Source: Morchella semilibera (Eukaryota; Ascomycota; Pezizomycetes; Pezizales; Morchellaceae). From it: a DNA stretch of 64,000 nucleotides. Shown here piece by piece: positions 22,304-31,613 of this stretch (its first letter is position 1; each line of letters begins with the position of its first letter). Under the pieces are notes generated by a model. The model searched no databases and was not told the DNA's origin. It saw only the letters and a program-made list of their open reading frames with translations. Position numbers and translations under genes: made by a program. The stretch spans positions 1,065,101-1,129,100 of the forward strand of contig WBVU01000016.1 in NCBI GenBank assembly GCA_009192285.1. Reading direction: 5' to 3'.

Positions 22304-22785
22304 TCTAACGGGGTGGGGTCGGGCCAAGGGTTAAGCGGGGTAAATCCAGGAAAGAGGACGAAGACAGGGTCGGCTCAGGAGATACCCGAGGCGGGACAGG
22401 TTCAGGTTCAGGTTCAGGTTCAATGACGAGGCGAGGACAGGAGGGCCGAAGCCAAAGTAATATATTGCTAACAGAAAGAAGACGTTGCCTAGAGAGGCGA
22501 AAACATAGGAAAGAACAGACACTATATATACAACTTCCACGTCACACCGCTGACTCATAACCATAGAATCACATAGAACCTCCCCCACTCCCGTACCACC
22601 CATACTATTCCCAATACCCGTACCTCTAGCCCGATACTACCCCATCCTTCCTAGCGCGTACATTCTATCACCCGAGCTCCTTCCCAATCCATCATTCTAC
22701 TTCCGACATCGATCGATACTATCCAACAACCCTGTTCCGGAGACGTCTTGGGGAAAGGCGGGGTAGAGAAGGCGGAGCCGTGATA
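22304..22785 (-). repeat. 5' LTR of the 16662-22785 Gypsy element
   Basis: It is 482 bp. On the minus strand a TATATATAG box (near 22525) lies about 35 bases before AGGCAACGTCTTC (22478-22490), whose first nine bases are complementary to the sequence directly after this LTR. The CAGGTT array here has about four units. Confidence 0.9.
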
Positions 22786-22790
22786 ACAGT

Positions 22791-23888
22791 CCATTTTTTA
22801 TCATAATCCATGATTGCTTCATCTGTTAATTCTCCGATCCTATCCTTCAGCGGTTTATTGATTGATATGTCTAAATGTTGAATTAAGCTTGTGCATCCTG
22901 CTGGGATAAGGCTCAGGGTGACATGATTGGCTTTTAGTAATTCTAGTACTGCGGGTATTTTATGGGAAGTGCAGTGGTCCATTGTAAGGAGGCTAGGACG
23001 TCCACTAGGACCAAGAGGGGGAAGGTGGTGCTGTTCGATATATTTGAGAAATAATTGGTCGTTCATATATGCTTGTTCATTGAACTCGACTAAAACTCCG
23101 GGATGATATTTTGGTAACTCGCGATCTAGTACATTGCTGATGCCTTGGCCGTGGAAAATAATAAGAGGAGGAATCCGGTTAATGCCATTTGCAAAAACAC
23201 ATAATACTAGGCTAGCTTGATGTTTGTCCCACCCACTTCTTGTCTTCTTTACCCAAACAGTCCTAGCTCCAATTGTTTCATATGTCCGTCCACTTAGGTA
23301 TTCAAAAGGTAACGGGGTCTCATCCAAATTACAGATATTGCTTAAAAGAAAGCGACCAAAAGCTCGATTCAACATGATTTCCATCCAGCCATTATCTGAG
23401 AGCTGTGAATTCCGACGATTGAATTGAAGCCAATTGACCACTATAATCTGGTAATCCTCCGGTATCTTCTGAGCTTTCTTGGTTATGCATCGTAAACTGA
23501 TCCGAAAACGACGTAGAAATGCTTTCAACCAACCATTGAGGAAACGGAATATTGAAGAATTACTAGTAGTGGTAGGGTATATATCGCAAAATATTTGATT
23601 GGCATGAATTCTGAACTATCCACGTCGTATCGCTTGTCCTTATTCCTGTCTTGATAAAAACAGATTGTAGAGTTGTGTCTCCAATTCGGGCCACTTGCAT
23701 ATCGCTGCACCCTCTGACAGTGTCCGTCTGCTCCTGATTGGGCTAGCAAATCCCAACTTCTCAATGTCTTCCTGCTTCCGGACCCAATTGCTAGTAGTTT
23801 TTTGTGGAACTCCAAACAATTCTGATGCTTCGAGTTGAGTTGGGGGACGTAGATGAGGCTCTTTTGAGCCCTTAATGTAAACAGGTAT
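22791..23888 (-). pseudogene. pogo-type (Tc1/mariner superfamily) transposase, middle and catalytic part
   Basis: The piece reads leftward. A helix-turn-helix DNA-binding region (ASELFGVPQKTTSNWVRK, about 23810) is followed by a segment ending in NSSIFRFLNGWLKAFLRR (about 23510-23590). The DDE_1 catalytic core (pfam03184 type) comes next: the first acidic residue is in NLDETPLPFEY (about 23310), the second in TMDHCTSHK (about 22980) and the third in LIQHLDISINKPLK (about 22870). The frame changes at least once near 23,600-23,640. The left side is cut by the Gypsy element at its ACAGT duplication, and only a few codons remain beyond it at 16652-16661. The right side is cut by the second Gypsy element. 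The N-terminal piece continues at 29747-29897. The gene is dead in this copy. Confidence 0.85.
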
Positions 23889-24295
23889 TTTCATGGATAC
23901 GCTAGGTTCGGAGGGCTGGAAGGATTGGCAGGGTTGGGACTATTGTAAGCTAGGAGGCGGGGATAAGTCAGAATAGGTTCTATGGGTTTCTGTTACGCGA
24001 GAATGTGAGTCCATGGTCGGTGTTACGCAAGGGTATGAGTCAGGCTTGGCGCCGGAATAAGGGATATATAAGGGAGGCAACGGTGCCTACTTCGGTTCTT
24101 TTCTTTCTTTCTCTTTTCTCTTCACGCAACGTCTTCTGTAACTAGTATTCAATATACTTTATAGTCTCTACTTCTTTAGTGACTATCGCGGCCCGTTCGA
24201 TCTCTTCCCCATACCTCCCTTACATTCGGGTCGTATCGTCGTCACCATTCGTGCCCTGTGGAACGAAGCTATATTACGCCACCCCCTCCTTGAGA
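23889..24295 (+). repeat. 5' LTR of the 23889-29746 Gypsy element
   Basis: It contains a TATATAAG box (about 24065-24072) and, downstream, ACGCAACGT (24124-24132). The latter is complementary to ACGTTGCGT directly after the LTR (24298-24306). Confidence 0.9.
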
Positions 24296-25660
24296 TTACG
24301 TTGCGTCGTCATCCACACTGCACCCAACCATGTCTGCCTCGCTCCTCTACCTCCTCCCCAGCCACTATTGTGGATGGGGTCACCCTCGATGGCAACTACC
24401 AAATCCCTCAGACCTTCACAGAGTTTGAAGCAGTGGAGGACCTACACTATCATTACGTACATCTCCTAACCCTTATACGGGAAGGGGATCGATGGAAGGC
24501 AGAACGAGACGCTAGCCGAAACCTACACGCCCAAACCAGGCAAGAGTTGACCGCCTTAAGGGACCAACTCACTGCCTCCAATAACCACACCGATGCTCTG
24601 GAAGCTCAGGTTCACACCCTGGAATTCCAACTCGCCGCGGCCCGAGCTGCACCACCACCACCACCACCACCACCACCACCCCCAATAGTACCCCCCCCAC
24701 CAGTCAATGCCCTACCTCCAGCCTTCCGTTCCGAAAAATTCCCAGACCCCCCTAAGTTTAATGGAGCCCGTAAGGAGCTACCCGGTTTCCTCAACCTCCT
24801 CCATACCAAACCCAGAGTGAACCGCGAGAGGTTCCTGAATGAGGAGGCTAAGGTGTTCTACGCTGTTTCTCGGTTGGAAGAAAAGGCGCTGGACCAAGTT
24901 ATCCCCATGGCCACCGGAGACGCTCCCCCATTCGCTTCGGTTGCTACTTTCGTTACGTTTTTGGAAGCCTCTTTCGGGGACCCAGACCCCGAGGTACTGC
25001 CAGGAGGGAACTCCAGAGCCTTCGCCAGGGCAAGGAGACTTCGCCGCCTACCTCACACAATTTTTGCGCATTATGGGCCAACTCAATTACAACGAGGAAG
25101 CCAAGAAGGACGCCCTCGAGAATGGCTATCGGACGACCTTAAGGACGCAATGATATATCAGGATACCACCACGGAGGGCTTCGACGCGTATGTCAGAAGG
25201 CTTATGACCATGGATAATAGGATTAGGGCTAGGAAGGATGCCCATAAGGCAACAGGAACCCCATGGGACAATTTGCCCCGCAACCCGCTCCCCCACATCC
25301 GTCGCATACTCCAGGAGGCCTTGCCCCTATGGACCTTTCAGCTCTCCAAGCCCGCTCCGCCACTCGTCCCCCGCCAGAAGGGCGATATACGTTTGCCCAT
25401 GGCCCGACGACAGACCACTGCGGCAGAAAAGAAATGGAGGATGGAAAATAGCCGCTGTGCCTACTGCGCCGCCCCCGACCATGTCTTTTCCAACTGCCCT
25501 CAAGGTAACCGCCCCCGTGGCCCCCCTCCGGCTATGAGAGGCGCCGCCTTATCTGTCCCTCCTGCTGCTCCTATTGAGCCCCCTGTTTCTTCTTCGTCTT
25601 CCTCTTCTTCTTCTGCGGATGTTTTCTCTTCCTCTGGTGTTTCGGGTTTTCAGTAGTCCC
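24296..25660 (+). mobile_element. gag region of the 23889-29746 Gypsy element
   Basis: Fossil gag with a coiled-coil-like N-terminal part, a proline run coded by (CCA)n around 24651-24690, a capsid-like region (DPPKFNGARKELPGFLNLLH) and a CCHC zinc knuckle (CAYCAAPDHVFSNC). Confidence 0.85.
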
Positions 25661-25745
25661 TGGTCAGTATTATGGCCCTCGCCAGGGACCTTCAAAGGAT
25701 TTTTCTTTATCTGCGTTTTCTATTTCTGGGTTTTCGGTTTCAGTT

Positions 25746-28700
25746 ATGGCAGAGGAGGAATTAAATGGAGACCACTTAGTTGTAGCTTGTAACATTGCTC
25801 ACAATAAGAACTCTATTTCCACCTATGCTATGATTGATACTGGGGCCTCGGGATTCGCATTTATTGATGAAACCTTTGCGCGCCATCACCAACTTCCTCT
25901 TTTTCCCCTTAAAACTCACTCCTCGTATTCTCGAAGTAATCGATGGGAGACCTATCGCATCTGGACAATTACCTCGATATGTCGCGTACCTTTACTTATT
26001 CGCTCTCATCAAGAACAAATTCCACTCTTCGTCACCAAGCTGGGACAGTACCCCTAGTTCTTGGTATTCCTTGGCTACAACATACGATGCCACCCCTTAA
26101 ATTTAAGAGCAATACGGTGGCCTTCGACTCAGAGTTCCTGTAAAAAGAACTGCAATTCTACCTCTACCCTTGATGTTATTCCCCGGTATTAAACCCCCAA
26201 CTTATATGATAGGCCCTGTTCCTTTTAGTCGTCTCGCCCGTCGTAAACGATTACAAATCTGCAGCATAACATTGTACGAGATTGAGAAGGCCCTCCAGGA
26301 TGTTCCAAAAGATGGATGAAAACAAAAGATACCTGAACGCTATCACAATCGATTGAATATATTCGATGAAGCCTTCGCCCAGGACCTACCGCCTCGTCGC
26401 CCCTATGACCATAAGATACCCCTGAAGGAAAGCAAGGAGCCTCCATTTGGTCCTCTTTATGGCATGTCCAGGGACGAGTTGCTCGCACTAAGGGACTATA
26501 TTCAGGAAAATCTCTCGAAGGGCTTTATTCGTGCCAGTTCGTCCCCGGCTGGAGCTCCGGTATTATTTGTTAAGAAAGCAGACGGGTCCCTTCGTCTCTG
26601 TGTGGACTATCGAGGATTAAATGAGTTGACGGTCAAGAATCGGTATCCACTACCCTTAATTCGAGAAACTTTGGACCGTCTCTCCAAAGCCAAGTGGTAT
26701 ACGAAGTTGGATTTAAGACAGGGATATAATCAAATCCGCATGGCTGAAGGGGAGGAGTGGAAGACAGCGTTTAGGACCCGCTACGGTCATTTCGAATATA
26801 CCGTGATGCCGTTTGGTCTTACCAATGCTCCCGCTACCTTCCAACATTTTATCAATGATTGTCTCCGAGAACATTTGAATCAATTTTGCACTGCATACTT
26901 GGACGACATTCTTATATATAGCGACTCCCTCGAAGAACACGAACAACATGTCGAAATAATATTGGGGGTATTACAGGAGAACGGAATTTTGCTGAAACCA
27001 GAGAAATGCGAATTTCATACTCAAAGCACTACCTATCTTGGGTTGATTATCGAACCCAACGGCATTCGCATGGATCCCCATAAGGTATCGGCGGTACAAG
27101 AATAGACTACTTCTAAGTCGGTTAAGGATGTGCAAGCCTTCCTGGGCTTTGCCAATTTTTACCGCCGCTTTATTTTTGGATTCTCGAAACTTGCATCTCC
27201 CCTGACTAAACTTACAAAGAAGAATGTTCCTTTCTTGTGGATCTCGGAAGCAGAGTTAGCATTTCAATCCTTGAAAGAGGCCTTTATCACTGCCCCTATT
27301 TTGATCCATTTCGACCCCGAAAAGCCAATTACGGTGGTAACAGATGCGTCGGACTATGTTGCCGGTGGTATACTTTCCCAATGTGATGAACAAGGGAAAT
27401 TACACCCTGTGGCGTTTTACTCTAAAAATCATACGCCTGCGGAATGCAATTACGAAATTTATGATAAAGAGCTACTGGCGATAATCAGATGTTTCGAGGA
27501 ATGGAGGCCAGAGTTAGAAGGAGTTCAACATCCTATCAAGGTTATTTCCGATCATAAGAACCTCGAATACTTTATGTCTACCAAGCAGCTTAACAGGAGA
27601 CAAGTACGATGGGCCGAATATTTGTCGCGTTTTAATTTTATTATTAAATATAGACCGGGGAGGCAGAATGGGAAGCCGGATGCGTTGACTAGGAGATCAG
27701 GAGATCTCCCTGAGGAAGGGGATGAAAGATTGTTGCATCAGAGTCAGATAGTTTTGAAGAAGGAAAATTTGGATCCTACGCTAAGTTTGTTAGCGGGTTC
27801 TTTAGCAAATGAACCCGCTGAAAAGAACGCCCCCCTACAGAAATTATTTAACGAAGGATACTTAGCTGACCCATTCCCACAAAAGATCTTGGACCTACGG
27901 CAGACAGATATAAAACATTGCAAGGAGATATCCCTAGCGGAGTGCACCGAAGTGGACGGCCGTTTGCTCTATCGCGAGAGTATCTATGTTCCCGACTATG
28001 CACCACTGAGGCTGGAGATCTTGAAACAATATCATGATGCTCCCTCGACAGGACACCCTGGCAGAGAAAAAACCTTCGAATTGGTCAGCAGGGACTATTA
28101 TTGGCCAAATATGCGCGATTATATCGGTCAATATATTCGGAACTGCCATATTTGCCAGCGAAGTAAGCCATCGACACATGGGAAGCTAGGAGTACTTCAA
28201 CCACTACCCATACCAGGACAACCCTGGAGAGAGATTTCTATGGACTTTGTTATGGGTCTACCAGAGAGTGAAGGATACGATGCTATACTGGTGGTCGTGG
28301 ATCGGTTAACGAAGATGCGTCATCTCTTGCCCTGCAATACTACTGTCAATGCGGAAGATTTAGCTGATTTATATCTGCAACACGTTTGGAAGCTACACGG
28401 CCTGCCTACACATATTACGTCCGATAGGGGAACTCAATTTACCGCGAAGTTTTGGAAATCCCTCTGTAAGCAGTTGAAGGTGGAAGCCAGAATGTCAACA
28501 GCCTTTCATCCGGAGACAGATGGGCAAACAGAGCGACTAAACGCAGTGATGGAGCAATACCTCCGAGGGTATGTTTCGTATCAACAAGACGATTAGGTTA
28601 AGTGGTTGCCGATGGCAGAATTTGCTGCAAATAACCAAGTATCAGCCTCTACCAAAGCTACTCCATTCTTTGCCAATTATGGCTACCATCCTCGATTTAC

Positions 28701-29430
28701 GATGGATCTACGGAAATTGGAAAAGACTCCATCGAATCTCGATGCCTACGACTTTGCAGGCAAGATGAAGGAGCTACATGATTACCTACAAACCCAACTT
28801 AGGACCGCTCAAGACCAACAAGAGAAGTCAGTTAACACGAAGCGTACCCCCGCCCCACGCTATGAAGTCGGTGACATGGTGTTTGTTTCAGCAAAGAATA
28901 TTCGAACTTCGCGAAATTCCAGGAAGCTCGATTGGAAAAAATTGGGACCTTTCCCCGTCCAACAGGTTGTCTCGCCCTATGCTTATCGATTACACCTACC
29001 TGGTTCGATGAAGATGCATCCCGTCTTCCATGTTTCCTTGTTGGACCTTGCCGCCACCGACCCTGTACCAGGGCAGATACAACCACCACCCCCGCCTGTT
29101 ATTGTTGATCAGGAGGAGGAATATGAAGTCGAAGAAGTTTTGGATTCGAGATATCATGGGAAGCAGGGACTTCCGAGTCAGTACTATGTGAAGTGGACGG
29201 GGTACGCTGACCCTACGTGGGAACCTGCCGATTACCATCAACAGACTGCCGCTGTCGATAATTTCCATGCACGCTATCCTGCCAAACCAGGACCGGGGGA
29301 AATCGAGGCTCGCAGGAGCTCGCGCTTGAAGGGAGGGGCTACTTTCATGGATACGCTAGGTTCGGAGGGCTGGAAGGATTGGCAGGGTTGGGACTATTGT
29401 AAGCTAGGAGGCGGGGATGAGTCAGAATAG
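25746..29430 (+). mobile_element. pol region of the 23889-29746 Gypsy element
   Basis: Fossil pol with protease (DTGASGFAFID), reverse transcriptase ([14 protein letters not shown]), RNase H, integrase (NCHICQRSK zinc-binding; [20 protein letters not shown] catalytic core) and chromodomain (YYVKWTGYADPTWEPADY). The frame ends inside the 3' LTR, as in the fragment at 15836-16352. Confidence 0.88.
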
Positions 29431-29746
29431 GTTCTATGGGTTTCTGTTACGCGAGAATGTGAGTCATGGTCGGGGTTACGCGAGGGTATGAGTCAGGCTT
29501 GGCGCCGGAATAAGGGATATATAAGGGAGGCAACGGTGCCTACTTCGGTTCTTTTCTTTCTTTCTCTTTTCTCTTCACGCCAACGTCTTTCGAATAGTAT
29601 CAATATACTTTATAGTCTCTACTTCTTTAGTGACTATCGCGGCCCGTTCGATCTCTTCCCCATACCTTCCTTACATTCGGGTCGTATCGTCGTCACCATT
29701 CGTGCCCTGTGGAACGAAGCTATATTACGCCACCCCCTCCTTGAGA
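29343..29746 (+). repeat. 3' LTR of the 23889-29746 Gypsy element
   Basis: Matches 23889-24295 with about a dozen small differences. It is followed by the GGTAT target duplication. Confidence 0.9.
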
Positions 29747-29897
29747 GGTATACGGTGATGGAAAAGGAACACAAGAGTCCGTATCTTTTGGCCCTGACTC
29801 CAGGTTCTTTTTGCTTGAGTACCCGGTCCTTAATAGGCTTTGGTTTAGGACCTCGGCGAGGATGAGGCTCTTTTGCAATCTCAGAATGTGTAGGCAT
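29747..29897 (-). pseudogene. pogo-type transposase, N-terminal piece
   Basis: Starts MPTHSEIAKEPHPRRGPKPK at 29897 and is basic and proline-rich, as expected before a helix-turn-helix region. It ends at the GGTAT target duplication, beyond which the Gypsy element separates it from the rest of the gene at 22791-23888. The reading frame ATC ACC GTA TAC at the junction agrees with the frame resumed at 23888, so both belong to one former gene. A LINE lies about 57 bases upstream of the start. Confidence 0.75.
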
Positions 29898-29936
29898 TTC
29901 TGTTGTCGCATTGTATGGTGTAGTATTGAGGAGTTC

Positions 29937-29954
29937 AAACGAACAAAACCATCA
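29937..29954. repeat. Target-site duplication of the LINE, left copy
   Basis: AAACGAACAAAACCATCA, repeated at 35271-35288 after the poly(A) tail. The first A residues may belong to the tail. Confidence 0.92.
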
Positions 29955-30057
29955 GTCTCCTTCCCCGCTTCTTCCTCGCTTTTGAAATTTCAACACCAAA
30001 AACTGCTAAGCAACCAGGTTACACAGGTAACAAAGTCTTTAGAACTTAGGCTTCAAG

Positions 30058-31611
30058 ATGCCATCGCCACCCCCCTTTTTTGAAAACCTTATCAAAGGGC
30101 TCTCAATCCCTGGACTGGACAAGGAGCTCTTTGGCTCCTTTGCCGAAGAACCCTACCCCTTTGCTGATGCCGTGAACGCCGCCCTCCTGAGCAACAACAC
30201 CTCCGACGAATCAAGGATTCTCCTTACGCTCATTTGCGGAATCGTTAAACAGAACTCCTTTCTCCAGTCGCGCCTGACCCGCCTCGAAGAGGCAGTCGAC
30301 CTCGCCGACTCAGCCACTACAACGGTCCTCAGACACACCGAGGAAATTGCCCGCAATACTGTCCTCCTTTCTCAGGCAGCGTCCGTCATCCCTCCCCCCC
30401 CAGCCGACCCGAAAGGCAAAGCCAGGGCCACCCCACCCAATCCGCCACCTCCTAAGACACCCAGGATCGTTTCGGCCCCCCCTCCTCTCCACCCAGACGA
30501 ACCCCTTGAATATATTGACGCCCACGGGAACCGGCGCTTGCTCACATATGCTGAGAAAGCTCGCTTACCGCCCCCCCAGACCTCCTCCGCCCCCCCAGGA
30601 GGCCGTCGAGGCCCCAAAAAGCCTGCCAACCAACCAGAAGGCCCCCAGAGGCCTAAGACTCTTGCACAACCAGCACGTAGATTCTTCGCGACCAGGGCAT
30701 CCCCCGCTGCCTTCGAAGATCGCACCCGCCTTGAAGCCACCCTCCCCGCCCAGCTAAGCAGAGTCCTCAGCGAAGGCGGTCTTACTTTCCCCCATACCCA
30801 AATTAAAGTTACGATCAATGAAAACGGCACCGTCACGTGCACGGCCTCCCCCGAGACCCCGAACACCCGCCTGCAACCCTTCTTCCCCCGTTTCGTGGAA
30901 ATTCTTAACCTTGCCTGCAAAACGGGATCGAACCCCTTTTCCAATTTTAAGCTTGCGCCCACAGATAGTGAATTTATTATTCACTCCATCCCTCTTTTTC
31001 CTTTTGAGAACGAAGATATGCTCACCCCGGTGATGCGCGAAAATATTCTGTTCGCCAATAACGCTAAGGTTATCCAGGCCCGTTTTCTGTCAAAACCCGA
31101 GAACAGAGTTGGCAAAGCCACCACCTCCATTGTGGTCAGAGTTTCCCAAGAAGATTCTTCTAAATTTGGCCAATCCATTCTTCTCTTCGCCCAACCACGC
31201 CGCTGCGTGAAGATTATTAATGCCTCCCCAAGTACTATCTGCCAGAATTGCTCCCGCTTTGGCCATGCCACCCAAAGCTGCAGACAAAAAGCTCCCACAT
31301 GCCCTCTCTGCGCCGGCAACCACACTAAGCGCGACCACCGCTGTACCAATCAGTCCTGCCCTAAGAGCGGCCATCTGAAGCCCGTCGAGTGCGACTGCCC
31401 CGCCTTTTCTCCCAAGTGTGCCAACTGTCAAGGCCCCCACACAGTTTATTCCCCCGCCTGCCCCTCTAGGCCCTCCAAGGCCAAAATTACAGACTCCGCT
31501 CCCATTGTTCCGCCGGTAACCGGCCTCACGACTTCATCACACGCCCCACATATTTCTCCTGAGAATCCCCTCGAGGGTGCCATGGAGGGGGTTATGACCG
31601 AGACCCTATAA
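30058..31611 (+). CDS. LINE ORF1, nucleic-acid-binding protein with zinc knuckles
   Basis: 517 residues beginning MPSPPPFFENL. The first 130 residues include a helical stretch (SRLTRLEEAVDLADS). Residues of about 115-220 are Pro/Lys/Arg-rich. A C-terminal cysteine cluster (about residues 395-475) holds CQNCSRFGHATQSC, CPLCAGNHTKRDHRC and CANCQGPHTVYSPAC, typical gag-like CCHC knuckles of LINE ORF1 proteins. These bind the element RNA. The stop (TAA) is separated by two bases from the ORF2 start ATG, which suggests coupled termination and reinitiation; that mechanism is inferred. Confidence 0.9.
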   Translation: MPSPPPFFENLIKGLSIPGLDKELFGSFAEEPYPFADAVNAALLSNNTSDESRILLTLICGIVKQNSFLQSRLTRLEEAVDLADSATTTVLRHTEEIARNTVLLSQAASVIPPPPADPKGKARATPPNPPPPKTPRIVSAPPPLHPDEPLEYIDAHGNRRLLTYAEKARLPPPQTSSAPPGGRRGPKKPANQPEGPQRPKTLAQPARRFFATRASPAAFEDRTRLEATLPAQLSRVLSEGGLTFPHTQIKVTINENGTVTCTASPETPNTRLQPFFPRFVEILNLACKTGSNPFSNFKLAPTDSEFIIHSIPLFPFENEDMLTPVMRENILFANNAKVIQARFLSKPENRVGKATTSIVVRVSQEDSSKFGQSILLFAQPRRCVKIINASPSTICQNCSRFGHATQSCRQKAPTCPLCAGNHTKRDHRCTNQSCPKSGHLKPVECDCPAFSPKCANCQGPHTVYSPACPSRPSKAKITDSAPIVPPVTGLTTSSHAPHISPENPLEGAMEGVMTETL

Positions 31612-31613
31612 TT

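Larger units (their letters stand above)
16662..22785 (-). mobile_element. Ty3/Gypsy chromovirus, near-complete, inserted in a pogo-type transposase gene
   Basis: Two LTRs (16662-17179 and 22304-22785) bound an internal region that holds gag, protease, reverse transcriptase, RNase H, integrase and chromodomain in the order usual for chromoviruses. The 5-bp target duplication ACAGT lies at 16657-16661 and 22786-22790. The LTRs differ by only a handful of substitutions plus the length of a CAGGTT array, so the insertion is young. The LTR ends read TATCAC...GTTAGA in element sense, not the usual TG...CA. The copy is largely whole but looks broken in about three places. Confidence 0.92.
23889..29746 (+). 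mobile_element. Ty3/Gypsy chromovirus, near-complete, second insertion in the same transposase gene
   Basis: LTRs at 23889-24295 (407 bp) and 29343-29746 (404 bp) flank gag and pol. The 5-bp target duplication GGTAT lies at 23884-23888 and 29747-29751. The LTRs differ by about a dozen small changes, so this copy is older than the element at 16662-22785. The ends read TTTCAT...TTGAGA. All chromovirus domains are visible, and the copy looks broken in several places (about four or five). Confidence 0.92.
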
